From Achromobacter xylosoxidans A8 (GTDB lineage Bacteria; Pseudomonadota; Gammaproteobacteria; Burkholderiales; Burkholderiaceae_B): 64,000 nt of DNA. The stretch spans positions 3,844,001 to 3,908,000 of the forward strand of contig NC_014640.1 in NCBI RefSeq assembly GCF_000165835.1, given 5' to 3'. The position numbers and the translations under genes were made by a program. Below are positions 18,464-27,697 of the stretch, piece by piece. Below the pieces are notes generated by a model. The model was given only the letters and a program-made list of their open reading frames with translations, had not been told where the DNA came from and did not search any database. The stretch's first letter is position 1; the number at the start of each line of letters is the position of its first letter.

Positions 18464-18617
18464 ATTTCTCTCCGCCGATGTTGTAAAACGGCAGCGCGAG
18501 CGGCTGGCTCGTTCCGCCGAATGTAATATTGGATTCGCACGACAGGACCGACCTCTGCAAGTCTCAAAAAAGAGAGTTGACAGGTTCCACGTAACTACAT
18601 GGCAAAGGTAGTCAGAA

Positions 18618-19700
18618 GTGAACCAAGTCACCACTCATTTGACGCCAGCGTCCTGTCGATCCTATCCAGGTTCCGGCGTTCTGGCTCCTCCCGTGAAATC
18701 AGTCACGACCTTGGCAGGCGTATCCGGCCTGGTCAGGCATACATTCGGCGACAGGGTTTTGAGGTATGCCAAAGAAGCCGTGATGCTTGATATCGAGCTG
18801 ATCGAGAACCAGGAATGCTTCATTCCTCAGGTCGTCATGACAGACTTCCTGTGGGAGATCGAACGGCGTTCCGGAGAGGCCAACCTGGCCCTGCTTGCCG
18901 CCCCGTGCCTGTCGCTCACGACCTATGGTCGCTGGGGAGAATATGTCCTGGCTGCCGACAACCTGGGCGAGGCGATTGCGCGGGCCGCGTCCTCATTGGG
19001 CTATCACAGCACAGGCGACCGGTTGCAGCTCACGATAGAACAGGGCATTGCCCGAATCAGCTATTTCCATGCCATGCGAGGCCGTCGCGGCTACGCGCAT
19101 ATTGCAACCGGCACCGCGGTAGTGTTGCTCAGCCTTTTGCGCCCCTATCTGGGAGCGGACTTTCTTCCCATTCAGATTGAACTGGATATACGCCGTCCAA
19201 CGGCGTCCGCCCCTTTCGAGGATACTTTCCTGTGCCCCGTCGTGTTCGAGACCGAAGCCGTATCCGTGTGCATTGATGCCCGCCTATTGCAGCGCCCGGC
19301 CAAGGCGGGTATTCGGTCGCGCCTGGTGACGATCGACGACGTCGCGCGGGTGCTCCTGGAACCTGCCGACCTGGGAAACTTTCTGGGAGTGGTCGTCGCG
19401 CATATCCGCGCGCAGGTCCAAAGCGGCGTCGTATCGATCGACAGCACGGCGCGGGCGTTGGGCAGCAGCGTGCGGACGCTGCAACGGGTGCTGCGCCGCG
19501 ATAGCGGCTCGGACTTCAGAGAACTCGTGAACGTCATCCGCATGCGCCGCGCCAAGGAATTACTGGCGGGGACAAATGCTTCGATCACAGAGATTGCAAC
19601 GGAATTCGGATACTCCAGTCCGGCGAATTTCGCTCGCGCATTTCGCAATGCCGCCGGCGTGGCGCCGCATGAATATCGGCTGAGTCAGAAGACAGGCTAG
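18618..19700 (+). CDS. AraC-family transcriptional regulator with arabinose-binding-like sensor domain
   Basis: 360 aa if started at the GTG 18618; a start further in (for example the Met of 'AKEAVMLDIELI') is possible since the first 50 residues are atypical. The sensor region of the Arabinose_bd (OruR/ArgR-like) type precedes a C-terminal helix-turn-helix pair ('STARALGSSVRTLQRVLRRD', 'ITEIATEFGYSSPANFARAF'). It is divergent from the OmpA lipoprotein gene and overlaps the convergent beta-barrel gene by 4 bp. Likely targets are the neighbouring envelope genes. Confidence 0.85.
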   Translation: MNQVTTHLTPASCRSYPGSGVLAPPVKSVTTLAGVSGLVRHTFGDRVLRYAKEAVMLDIELIENQECFIPQVVMTDFLWEIERRSGEANLALLAAPCLSLTTYGRWGEYVLAADNLGEAIARAASSLGYHSTGDRLQLTIEQGIARISYFHAMRGRRGYAHIATGTAVVLLSLLRPYLGADFLPIQIELDIRRPTASAPFEDTFLCPVVFETEAVSVCIDARLLQRPAKAGIRSRLVTIDDVARVLLEPADLGNFLGVVVAHIRAQVQSGVVSIDSTARALGSSVRTLQRVLRRDSGSDFRELVNVIRMRRAKELLAGTNASITEIATEFGYSSPANFARAFRNAAGVAPHEYRLSQKTG

Positions 19701-20470
19701 AAACGAATGGTCAAACCCGCCATCGGCCCCTGCAGCACGGCGTCGAACTTGAAACCGCCGCGGTTGTAATCCACGCCCAGGGCGCGGTAGCCGACGGCGG
19801 CGGATACGCTCTTGCTGAAGTTGTAGCCGACACCCAGCCCTACATCCCAGTCAGCATCGGCGCCGCCTGCACCGATCAGGCCCCAACCGGTGATGTAGAA
19901 CTTCTGGGTCAACACGTAGTTTCCCCGCACGCCCACCAGCCCGTCGACCCAGGTGGCGCCGTCGCTGGTCTTCCTGCCATTCAGATGCGCGCCTTTCAAG
20001 GTGACGTCGGTATCGACCGACCAGACCCGCAAGCCCGCCACGACATCCAGCTGGTGTGGCGAGTTTTCAAGGACGGAATAACCGACTCCGATGAGTCCCG
20101 CAAACGTCGACGTCTGCACCTCTGCGCTGGTGGCCAGAATGCCGTGCGGCGTATCGCCCTGCGAACCGATTTTCGTGTAGATCAAATCGCCGAAAATACT
20201 GTATCGCCCCTTGCGCGCGTCGCCGATAAGCATGGCTCCGAAGTCAAGGTTATCGAACAGTTTGTCGAATCCCGCGTCGAAATCGATGACGGGGGAACGC
20301 GACTGAGAGGTCTTGCCCGACAGTCCGGCTGCCCAGAAATACGGCGTGACCGAAAACTTCCATTCGCTGGAAGGCTGGGAGTCCGCCGCGGCAGACTCCC
20401 GTTCCGCGCCCGCCACGGAACCGGCATAGAGCAATCCGCAAACCAGGCAGCCTGTGATCTTCTTTTTCAT
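19697..20470 (-). CDS. Outer-membrane beta-barrel protein
   Basis: 257 aa with a signal peptide (1-22, 'CLVCGLLYAGSVAGA'). The mature part shows alternating hydrophobic strands with aromatic girdles ('WKFSVTPYFWAAGLSGKT', 'GVGYSVLENSPHQLDVVAG', 'GWGLIGAGGADADWDVGLG') and ends in the terminal Phe motif 'GPMAGLTIRF' typical of BAM substrates. It lies 10 bp after the DUF1254 gene on the same strand, so it is in that operon. Specific role unknown. Confidence 0.85.
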   Translation of the reverse strand: MKKKITGCLVCGLLYAGSVAGAERESAAADSQPSSEWKFSVTPYFWAAGLSGKTSQSRSPVIDFDAGFDKLFDNLDFGAMLIGDARKGRYSIFGDLIYTKIGSQGDTPHGILATSAEVQTSTFAGLIGVGYSVLENSPHQLDVVAGLRVWSVDTDVTLKGAHLNGRKTSDGATWVDGLVGVRGNYVLTQKFYITGWGLIGAGGADADWDVGLGVGYNFSKSVSAAVGYRALGVDYNRGGFKFDAVLQGPMAGLTIRF

Positions 20471-20480
20471 CGTTAGAGAT

Positions 20481-21923
20481 TCAGCTGACTCTTCTTACCG
20501 GCGGAATGGTCCACGATCCGTTGATAATCGAAGGATCGCTCTCATTGGGCCAATACAAGCGCATCATCAGGATGAATTCCCCCTTGGGCGCCGGCAGCCA
20601 ATTCGACTCCAGGCCTGGGCCGGGAGATTCATGCTGGATGAGCAAGTCGATCGATCCGTCCGCTTTTGCTTTCAGCGGCTGGCGCGCGCTGATCGAATAA
20701 CGGTTGAGCGGGTTATCGACAAAGAAGTAGTCCGCGTCATACATGGTCAATGACCAGAATCCGGAAACCGGCGGCGTAAGCCCCTTCTTGAACGACAGCA
20801 CGTACTTTTCCGAGCCGTTGTAAACGCGCTTGATTGCGCCGGTGTCCGACTTCAAGGACGTGGGATAGACGGCATCCTGGGGCCGGTTGGCGCCCAAGCC
20901 GATCGCGGTGATCAGGGCTCGCTGGATATAGTTGGTGCCATAAATACCCGTCTTGGTCGTGAATCCCCAGCCGTCGACGTCCTGGATGTCTCCGCCGCTG
21001 GACTTGAAGTGCGTCATGATCCGCCCGAAACCTACCTGCGGAACACGTTTGGCAAGAGCGGGATCGAATTTGGATTTGTCGAAGTCCTGGCCCGGCACGA
21101 TACCCATCGATGCCAGCTTTGCCACCAGGGGCGCGTCCGCCGCGCTCGGCGGGTTTCTTTTCAGCAACTTGGCAAACAAGGTGAAGTATTCGATCGCGTC
21201 CATGTTGTTGACCTGATCGCGAACGGACGCTTTCATATCGATGGCAGGATCGACCTTGCCTTGGGGCGCGTTCCAGTTCTTGCCCCAGGCGCTGAGGGGA
21301 CAGAGCTTTACTTCGTCTTGCAGCTTATGGACTTTGGCATAGTCTTCCGGCGTGCCTGAACAGTAGATGCGGCCCAGCAGCCACACGATGCTGGTCGGGG
21401 ACTTGTATTGCGTCATGCCATTGGGAACGGTCCCCTCCCAGCCTGGGCCCGTCACCACGAAGGTTTGCGGACCGGTGCCCGTCGTGCGCTTTCCAGGCAC
21501 GTCAAACACGGTCGTCCAACCGTCCAGCATCGGGAACAGCGCGTAGCGGTCGTCCAGATCGGGCAGGCTGACGACCCAGGGCTCGTCGCCCACATCGAAA
21601 AAGGCCGTGGTGTAGAGGGTGTCGGCGTTCGGCGCGGTCACGTCGCGGAATTTGGCGTCGGGATATTGGCGCAGCTTGATGAGATGCCCCATGGGCGCGC
21701 GGGTGCCCTTGGGCTCCGCGACGTTGGTGATAACCCGCCGGGTCATCTCCATCGTCACCAGGGGATAAGCATAAATATAGGCTTCGGTCGCCAGTGCAAA
21801 CTGCTCATCGCCTTCCGGGAAATTCGCGACCAGGCCATCGGCCGCGCGTGCGGAAGCGCCCAAGGTGGCGGTTGCCAGCAAGGCGACGCCACCGGCATTG
21901 AATTCTCGACGTGTTAGCTTCAT
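20481..21923 (-). CDS. DUF1254/DUF1214 domain protein, Tat-exported
   Basis: 480 aa. The N-terminus carries a twin-arginine signal ('LTRREFNAGG' followed by 'VALLATATLGASARA'), so it is exported folded. It has an N-terminal DUF1254 domain (about 40-190; 'EAYIYAYPLVTMEMTRRV', 'PNADTLYTTAFFDVG') and a C-terminal DUF1214 domain (about 330-470; 'FWSLTMYDADYFFVDNPLNR', 'NWLPAPKGEFILMMRLYWP'). The biochemical role of this family is not established. It is the first gene of an operon with the beta-barrel protein. Confidence 0.92.
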   Translation of the reverse strand: MKLTRREFNAGGVALLATATLGASARAADGLVANFPEGDEQFALATEAYIYAYPLVTMEMTRRVITNVAEPKGTRAPMGHLIKLRQYPDAKFRDVTAPNADTLYTTAFFDVGDEPWVVSLPDLDDRYALFPMLDGWTTVFDVPGKRTTGTGPQTFVVTGPGWEGTVPNGMTQYKSPTSIVWLLGRIYCSGTPEDYAKVHKLQDEVKLCPLSAWGKNWNAPQGKVDPAIDMKASVRDQVNNMDAIEYFTLFAKLLKRNPPSAADAPLVAKLASMGIVPGQDFDKSKFDPALAKRVPQVGFGRIMTHFKSSGGDIQDVDGWGFTTKTGIYGTNYIQRALITAIGLGANRPQDAVYPTSLKSDTGAIKRVYNGSEKYVLSFKKGLTPPVSGFWSLTMYDADYFFVDNPLNRYSISARQPLKAKADGSIDLLIQHESPGPGLESNWLPAPKGEFILMMRLYWPNESDPSIINGSWTIPPVRRVS

Positions 21924-22114
21924 TCACATGCTCCGACAGAATTACTTATAAAAACGTGGAACAGACACAAACCTGGACAGCCATTGCCCAGCGAAGAAAG
22001 AAACACCCGCAGCGTAGGAGAAGGGGAATAGGCTCGCCACTCATTTTGCGCCACGCCCTCCAACGGGCGGGCGCGAAAGCAATGGACCTGCTTCCGGTGG
22101 GCAGAATGCCCGGG

Positions 22115-22546
22115 TCAGACGATGCCGTGCTTCCTCAGCACTGCCTGCTCGTCGCCCGACACCCAACCGAAAACCCTGGGCGCGCCATCCAGTAATTGGA
22201 CAAAGTAGTGCACGTCAAAATCGATATGCGTATCCGGCTGGCCCGCGCGCGCGTAGATCGCCGTCCAAGCCACGTGCGCTACGCAATGCAGTTCGTCTAT
22301 CGGCGACAACCGGATATTTCTGATCCGCATTTCCTTCGTGCCTATCGCGCGATAGTGTGCATATCCTTGCGCCATTGCCTGTCTTAGCTGGTTGTCGTTC
22401 TTCCCGGACATCACGCCGGCCGGAGACGCCGCGATGAAATCAGATGCATAAAGGGATGCCATCTCCTCCATGTCCACGTCTCCTTGCAAGGACTGGTTGA
22501 AAAAGCGTGCATATCGCTCGAACAACTTTTCTACGATCGGCTTCAT
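22115..22546 (-). CDS. SnoaL/NTF2-like protein
   Basis: 143-aa soluble protein with the cone-fold pattern of SnoaL-like proteins: N-terminal helices 'EKLFERYARFFNQSLQGD', the 'ASLYASDFIAASPAGVMSG' region, then strands 'HCVAHVAWTAIYARAG' and 'DFDVHYFVQLLDGAPRVFGW'. No catalytic triad can be assigned. The short gap upstream of it (22547-22608) separates it from an Lrp gene on the same strand. The 191 bp downstream hold nothing I can identify. Confidence 0.75.
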   Translation of the reverse strand: MKPIVEKLFERYARFFNQSLQGDVDMEEMASLYASDFIAASPAGVMSGKNDNQLRQAMAQGYAHYRAIGTKEMRIRNIRLSPIDELHCVAHVAWTAIYARAGQPDTHIDFDVHYFVQLLDGAPRVFGWVSGDEQAVLRKHGIV

Positions 22547-22608
22547 TGCGCCCTCCTCTGATTGGATTCAGCTATTGCGGCCCACTCTGCCGTCCGCCCC
22601 TCGGGGCC

Positions 22609-23061
22609 TCACAGCGGCACTGGCCGGTTCCGCAGCACGTTCTTCATCACCAGCGTCGAGCGCAAGCGCAACACGCTAGGCAGCGCCGACAACACCCGGT
22701 CGTAGAGCGCCTGGAACGCCGGCAAGTCCTGGGTAACGACATGCAGCATGTAGTCCGGGTCGCCGAACAGCCGCTGCGCCTGCACTACCTCTGGAATGTC
22801 GCGCAAGGCGGCTTCGAACGCCGACACCCGGTCGCTGCTGCCTTCGCGCATCGTGACGAAGACGATGGCTGAGAAGTTCAGCCCGACGGCCGCCAGATTG
22901 ATGTTGGCGCCGTAGCCGCTGACCACGCCCGCCTCTTCCAGCGCCCGCAGCCGCCGGTGGCAGGGAGACAGGCTCAAACCGACCCGTTCGGCCAGGTCCG
23001 TGATGGAAATCCGGCCATCCTGCTGCAGTTCAGCAAGAATCTTTCTGTCTAAGTCATCCAT
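22609..23061 (-). CDS. Lrp/AsnC-family transcriptional regulator
   Basis: 150 aa. Lrp helix-turn-helix at residues 1-60 ('DLDRKILAELQQDGRISITD', 'GLSLSPCHRRLRALEEAGVV') and a RAM/ligand domain at 65-145 ('PEVVQAQRLFGDPDYMLHVV'). It is divergent from the LysE exporter gene across 100 bp, the standard arrangement for an Lrp-type activator of an amino-acid exporter; the effector is therefore likely an amino acid. Confidence 0.93.
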   Translation of the reverse strand: MDDLDRKILAELQQDGRISITDLAERVGLSLSPCHRRLRALEEAGVVSGYGANINLAAVGLNFSAIVFVTMREGSSDRVSAFEAALRDIPEVVQAQRLFGDPDYMLHVVTQDLPAFQALYDRVLSALPSVLRLRSTLVMKNVLRNRPVPL

Positions 23062-23161
23062 AAGGAAGATTCTACCCGGATATGGGGTTTTTCAGGTAGA
23101 TAGCGGGAGCACTTCCCCGCTCATCGCCGATAACATTCCCCGCCTGTGGTTCATTTGGGGT

Positions 23162-23794
23162 ATGCAGTTGGAAACCGGCAATCTGGTGGCGTTTTGGCTT
23201 GTTTCGCTTTCGTTGGTTGTCGTCCCGGGCGCGGATTGGGCGTATGCCATATCCGCCGGCTTGCGGGACAAGGCAGTGCTTCCCGCCGTGGCGGGCATGT
23301 TGACCGGCTATCTGATGATCACCATGGTGGTCGCGGCGGGGATAGGCGCCCTGGTGGCGAGCGAACCCGCCATCCTCACCGTCCTGACCCTGGCCGGCGC
23401 GGCGTATCTGTTGTGGCTGGGCGCCAACGTGCTGGCCCATCCCTCCGAGCCCCAGGCCGGCGATGCGCAAGCCTCGGAACATTGGATGGCCTGGGCGGCG
23501 CGCGGTTTCGCGGTCAGCGGCGTCAATCCCAAGGCCATCCTGCTGTTCCTGGCCTTGCTGCCGCAGTTCACCAGCCGCGATGGCGCGTGGCCGATTTCCA
23601 CGCAGATCACGGCCCTGGGCATCTTGCAGATCCTGAACTGCGCGGTCATCTACACCTTGGTGGGCCTGGGCTCGAAGGCGATCCTGCAAACGCGGCCGAC
23701 GGCGGCGCGCCGGGTGAGCCAGTTCTCGGGCCTGGCCATGATCGTCATCGCGCTGATTCTTTTCGGGGAGCAGATCGCCGTCCTCATGGCTTGA
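23162..23794 (+). CDS. LysE/RhtB-family amino-acid exporter
   Basis: 210-aa inner-membrane protein. Starts at 'MQLETGNLVAFWLVSLSLVV'. The family signature 'VVPGADWAYAISAGLRDK' follows at once (usual form P-G-P, here P-G-A), then about six membrane segments, with 'GFAVSGVNPKAILLFLALLP' before the C-terminal half. The neighbouring divergent Lrp gene supports amino-acid export. Substrate unknown. Confidence 0.92.
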   Translation: MQLETGNLVAFWLVSLSLVVVPGADWAYAISAGLRDKAVLPAVAGMLTGYLMITMVVAAGIGALVASEPAILTVLTLAGAAYLLWLGANVLAHPSEPQAGDAQASEHWMAWAARGFAVSGVNPKAILLFLALLPQFTSRDGAWPISTQITALGILQILNCAVIYTLVGLGSKAILQTRPTAARRVSQFSGLAMIVIALILFGEQIAVLMA

Positions 23795-23858
23795 TCGGCC
23801 TGATCCCCTGGATGCCCGCCGCCCGCGCCCTCCAAAACTTCCCCGGGCGGGTCGATTC

Positions 23859-24161
23859 GTGGTCAATATCCTGTCGGATGAACAGATCAAGATTTCCAAC
23901 CAATTCGCTCAGCGAGGCACGGACAAGCGGCACGAAGTCGAGTTGCAGGAATCGCCGCTAGGCAATCCGATCACTGCCGGCAGCCCGCACTGGCTTGATT
24001 GCGAGATTTATGCCGAACACGCCGCTGACGATCACCTGATCGTGATTGGCGAAGTGAAGGCGCTGAACCAGCAAGAAGCTGCTTCAACGGCGTTTCCCCA
24101 GCTGGACGGCTCACCGTTGCCCGCGAGCATTGGAATGGCGCAGGGTAGCCTCGGCGGCTAA
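23859..24161 (+). pseudogene. Flavin reductase-like fragment, truncated at both ends
   Basis: The open frame encodes the middle of a flavin reductase-like FMN-binding domain: 'VVNILSDEQIKISNQFAQRG', 'SPHWLDCEIYAEHAADDHLI', 'VIGEVKAL'. The N-terminal FMN-binding half is missing; only a few more family-like residues (R-F before V-V-N) can be read upstream of the GTG at 23859. After 'GEVKAL' the sequence runs into the repeat described at 24113, which encodes the last dozen residues and the TAA stop. No functional start or full domain remains, so this is a gene relic. Confidence 0.75.
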
Positions 24162-24717
24162 AAAAAAGAACCCTGACATCCACGAGCTCGAAGCCCTATC
24201 GCCCCTGCACTTCGATTATGGGAGGCAGCGTTCTTGAGCCGCCGCCGTCCGGACTGCGGGATTCCGATGCTCGCCCCACTGGGGCTGCGCTTCGGATCCC
24301 TCCGCCCGGCCACCGGCTCATGGCATCTGCCCATGAACGGGGTCCAAAACCAACGACGATTGGGCTACTGCCAGCCGAGGACCCCGGAGCCACTCCGGAA
24401 GCGCAGGCCCCACCGGGGCGAGCATCGGAATGGCGCAGGGCAGCCTCGGCGGCTTAAGAACCCCGACATCCGCAAGCTCGAAGCCCTACCGCCCCGCACT
24501 TCAGTTTTGAAAGGCTGGGGTTCTTGAGCCGCCGCCGTCCGGACTGCGGGATTCCGATGCTCGCCCACTGGGGCTGCGCTTCTGGATCCCTCCGCCCGGC
24601 CACCGGCTCATGGCATCTGCCCATGAACGGGGTCCGAAATCAAGGCATCCGGCAACTGCCTGCCGAGGACTCCGGAGCCATCCGAAGCGCTGCCCCACCG
24701 GGGCGAGCATCGGAATA
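24113..24717. repeat. Two tandem ~290-bp repeat units made of inverted arms
   Basis: Direct copies begin with 'ttcttgagccgccgccgtcc' at 24231 and 24521 and run to 'gcatcggaat' at 24431 and 24717 (about 200 bp each). The linkers before each copy (24137-24230 and 24432-24520) are also related. Inside each copy the left arm ('gattccgatgctcgccc') is inverted against the right arm ('ggggcgagcatcggaat'). A divergent third right arm sits at 24113-24160. The second linker is bounded by a perfect 9-bp inverted repeat ('aagaacccc' / 'ggggttctt'). No transposase is encoded. The array interrupts a flavin-reductase relic on one side and provides the 3' end of the SulP gene on the other. Confidence 0.85.
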
Positions 24718-26415
24718 GCTGTCCACCGCGCTCCCCACCGTGGGGTGGAACCGGTCGTCGCCGAATATCTCGGTCAACTCGAAGCGCTTGAGCTTGTCGC
24801 GCACGGGATCCTTCATTTCCGCGAAATGGAGCGCGGCGCCGCGCTGGGCCAGGCTGCGGCTCAGTTCGCGCAGCATGTCCGCCGAGGTGACATCGACGCT
24901 GGTGACCGGCTCGGCCGCCACCACCACCCGGCGCACCGGCGTGGGCGAGGCGTCCACGGCTTCCATCAGGCGTTGCTGGAACAGCTCGGCATTGGCGAAG
25001 AACAACGGCGCGTCCCAGCGGAACAGCACCAGGCCGTCGATCAGCGAGGCATTCGGATAGCGCTTCAGGTCGTGGTAGCCGCGCAGGTTGGGCACCCGGC
25101 CCAGCACCGCGTAGTGCGGGCGCCAGCCGTCCCACAGGAATTCGATGACGGCGAGGACCACCGCCAGGCAGATGCCAGGAATGGCGCCGAACACCGCCAC
25201 GCCGGCAAAGCATGCCATCGACAGCCAGAATTCCCATTGCTGGATGCGGTAGATGCGCCGCAGGTCCTTGAATTCGAACAGGCCGATGGCCGCGGCGATC
25301 ACCACGGCGGCCAGCGCGCTGTTCGGCAGGTAACGCAGCAGATTCGGCGCCGCGACCAGCAAGACCGCCACCGCAATCGCGCCCACCACGCCCGTGAGCT
25401 GCGTACGCGAACCCGCCGCCTCGGCAACCGGCGTGCGCGACGCGCTGCTGCTGATCGGAAAGCCCTGGAAGAAGCCGGCCGCCAGGTTGGCCACGCCCAG
25501 GCCCACCATTTCCTGGTTCGGATCGACCCGCGTATTGGTGCGCGCGGCATAGGTGCGCGACAGCACGCTGGTATCCGCGAACGCGATCAGCGCCACCGCG
25601 CAGCCGCCCAGCGCAATCTTGACCAGGTCCGCGTTGCTGAGCCATGGCAAGGCGAACTTGGGCAGCCCCTGCGGAATCTCGCCCAGCACTTTCACGCCCT
25701 GGGAATCCAGGTGCAACAGGCTGACCGCCAGCGTCGCCAGGATCACCGCGATCAGGATGCCCGGCACGCGCTCGAAGCGCTTGAGCAGCAGGATCACCGC
25801 CAGGGTCGCCGCCCCCACCGCGAAGCTGTACCAATTGGTCTGGCCCTGATACACGGCCTGTCCCAACTGCACCAGTTCGCGCAGCGGACCAGCGTCCTCG
25901 ATGGAGATGGCGAACAGCTTGGGCAACTGGCTGACCAGCACCGTCAAGGCAATGCCGTTCATGTAGCCGTAGCGGATCGGCTTGGACAGCAGCTCGGTGA
26001 TGAAGCCCAGCCGCAGCAAACCCATGACGATGCAGAACAGCCCGGCGACCAAGGCCATCAGGCTGGCCGCGGCCACGGCGCGCATGGGATCGCCTTCCGA
26101 AACGCTGAGCACCACCGCCAGGATGGGCGCGGCCAGGGCGGAGTCCGGCCCCAGCACCAGAATGCGGCTGGGGCCGAACAGCGCATAGGCCAATAGCGGG
26201 ATGATGGTGGCATAAAGCCCATAGACGCCTGGGACGCCGGATGCTTCGGCATAGGCGATGCCGACTGGCACCAGCATGGTGGTCAGCACCAGGCCCGCGG
26301 CCAGGTCCTTCGGCAGCCAGGCGGCCTGGTACGACCGGAGCATCGCCAGCCCGGGCAGCCAGCGCAGCCAGCCGGCGGCGGACATATCCTTGGAGGCGGA
26401 AGTATGGGATGCCAT
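24640..26415 (-). CDS. SulP-family anion transporter with STAS domain
   Basis: 591-aa inner-membrane permease. The SulP core (about 35-420) has the signature region 'GIAYAEASGVPGVYGLYATI' and about 10-12 membrane segments; a cytoplasmic STAS domain follows (about 450-550, 'VVVAAEPVTSVDVTSADMLR'). The start at 26415 ('MASHTSASKDMSAAGW') is preferred to an ATG 84 bp upstream. The last ~24 residues after 'HPTVGSAVDSY' are encoded by the repeat array and look like read-through into it, so the native stop has probably been lost. Substrate could be sulfate, bicarbonate or dicarboxylates. Confidence 0.92.
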   Translation of the reverse strand: MASHTSASKDMSAAGWLRWLPGLAMLRSYQAAWLPKDLAAGLVLTTMLVPVGIAYAEASGVPGVYGLYATIIPLLAYALFGPSRILVLGPDSALAAPILAVVLSVSEGDPMRAVAAASLMALVAGLFCIVMGLLRLGFITELLSKPIRYGYMNGIALTVLVSQLPKLFAISIEDAGPLRELVQLGQAVYQGQTNWYSFAVGAATLAVILLLKRFERVPGILIAVILATLAVSLLHLDSQGVKVLGEIPQGLPKFALPWLSNADLVKIALGGCAVALIAFADTSVLSRTYAARTNTRVDPNQEMVGLGVANLAAGFFQGFPISSSASRTPVAEAAGSRTQLTGVVGAIAVAVLLVAAPNLLRYLPNSALAAVVIAAAIGLFEFKDLRRIYRIQQWEFWLSMACFAGVAVFGAIPGICLAVVLAVIEFLWDGWRPHYAVLGRVPNLRGYHDLKRYPNASLIDGLVLFRWDAPLFFANAELFQQRLMEAVDASPTPVRRVVVAAEPVTSVDVTSADMLRELSRSLAQRGAALHFAEMKDPVRDKLKRFELTEIFGDDRFHPTVGSAVDSYSDARPGGAALRMAPESSAGSCRMP

Positions 26416-26575
26416 GGGACCTTCGCAGTGTGGACGGGCGTGCCGGCAGCGCGTGTCAGGCTGCAAATCCGGTAGCGCCGATTCCGTAGTCTGACGCATT
26501 ATTCATGCTTGCGGCCGTCCATGGCGGCGCACGGCACGGCATCCTTTCCTTATACAGGCACGGGCAAGAATCCAC

Positions 26576-27004
26576 ATGACGCAAATGCACAATCCCGAAG
26601 ACGTCCCAGGCGCGTTCCAGGCCGCCTGGAACGATCATGACATGCAGGCGCTAGGCGCGTTGTTCCATGAGGACGCAACGTTTGTGAACCGGTTCGGCCA
26701 CTATGTGCGCGGCGTCGACGAAATCGTCAAGATGCATGCTCCCATTCACGCCACCATCTATGGCGATTCCACGCTGGCGAACGAACTCGTCGGCGTGACG
26801 CCGATCGGCGCCGACGCGGCGATCGTGCACTTCTGGAGCCGCCTGGCGGCCGGCGCGGCCCATCCGGCGGGCGCGCATGCCGTCGACACCATGATTCTTG
26901 CCGTGCTAACGCGGCAGGCCGGCGCCTGGCGCATCAAGGCACTGGAGAACGTCACGCTGGTGAATCCCCGTACGGGCGTGGCTGTGCTGAGGGATGGCGG
27001 CTGA
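26576..27004 (+). CDS. SgcJ/EcaC-type DUF4440 (NTF2-like) protein
   Basis: 142-aa soluble protein of the SgcJ/EcaC/DUF4440 group. Typical pattern: 'DVPGAFQAAWNDHDMQALGA', 'LFHEDATFVNRFGHYVRGVD', then strands ending 'WRIKALENVTLVNPRTG'. Divergent from the SulP gene across 160 bp, and 119 bp upstream of a YCII protein. No enzymatic activity is assured for this family. Confidence 0.82.
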   Translation: MTQMHNPEDVPGAFQAAWNDHDMQALGALFHEDATFVNRFGHYVRGVDEIVKMHAPIHATIYGDSTLANELVGVTPIGADAAIVHFWSRLAAGAAHPAGAHAVDTMILAVLTRQAGAWRIKALENVTLVNPRTGVAVLRDGG

Positions 27005-27123
27005 GCCTGCCGCCTACCTCTGCTTACAAACAACGCCTTTTGGCGCGCGTCGCGGGATGGTCCAGGCGCAACAAATAGCGGTAATCTGGCGAACCTTATC
27101 AGCAGTCCGCACTGGAAGATCCC

Positions 27124-27477
27124 ATGTCCTATCTGCTTTTCATCGTCGAACCGGTGGGCCAGCGCGCCCAACGCACGCCCCAAGAAGGCCGTGAAGCCTA
27201 TGCGCAGATGCTGCGCTATGCCGAAGACCTGAGCTCGCGCGGCCTGCTGGCCCGCGCGGAATCCCTGAAGTCCGAATCGGAAGCCGTGCGCTTGCAGATC
27301 CGCGACGGCGAACGCTCCCTGCTGGACGGTCCCTATGCCGAAGCCAAGGAAATGATCGGCGGCTTCTTCCTGTTGAACTGCGAAACCCGGGAAGAGGCGT
27401 TGGCGCTGGCGGCCGAATGCCCGGCAGCGCAATGGGCCACGGTGGAAGTCCGCGAACTGGGTCCGTGCTTCATGTAG
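27124..27477 (+). CDS. YCII-related (DGPF) protein
   Basis: 117 aa of the YCII/DGPF family, with the signature 'LLDGPYAEAKEMIGGFFLLN' and a C-terminal 'VEVREL'. These ferredoxin-fold proteins are typically encoded beside ECF42 sigma factors, as here (sigma gene at 29116). It has its own 119-bp upstream gap without the ECF42-like promoter seen further on. Molecular function is not established. Confidence 0.88.
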   Translation: MSYLLFIVEPVGQRAQRTPQEGREAYAQMLRYAEDLSSRGLLARAESLKSESEAVRLQIRDGERSLLDGPYAEAKEMIGGFFLLNCETREEALALAAECPAAQWATVEVRELGPCFM

Positions 27478-27697
27478 CGGCCTCCAATCGGCTGCCTTAC
27501 CGTTCAGCGGCATAACCGCGCCGCCCGCCCGTTCGAGGGTCGACGCCCGATTCCCTTTTCGGGCCTCGTCACCCGCAGGCCAAACCTAGTACTTACCCTA
27601 GGTTCATCATTTTCTTGTCGATCCCGCGTCTCGCCGTTCGTCGTGCCAGTACAAGCCCACCCACGGGCTGTGTTTTCTGAATCGAGGAGTCTCAGAA
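27478..27697. other. Intergenic region carrying the predicted ECF42 promoter
   Basis: 220 bp without a gene, between the two YCII genes. It contains the candidate sigma-factor promoter at 27616-27642 and a 'gaggag' ribosome-binding site just before 27698. Confidence 0.5.
27616..27642 (+). promoter_or_regulatory. Candidate ECF42 sigma-factor promoter
   Basis: 'tgtcga' at 27616-27621 and 'cgtc' at 27639-27642 with a 17-base spacer. This fits the ECF42 group promoter as I recall it from published work (TGTCGA in the -35 and CG[A/T]C in the -10). It lies about 55 bp before the operon that ends in the ECF42 gene itself, so autoregulation is inferred. Confidence 0.7.

Noticed and set aside
24113..24717. 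Insertion sequence
   Set aside because: There is no transposase frame, and the arms are internal to a tandem duplication; called a repeat only.
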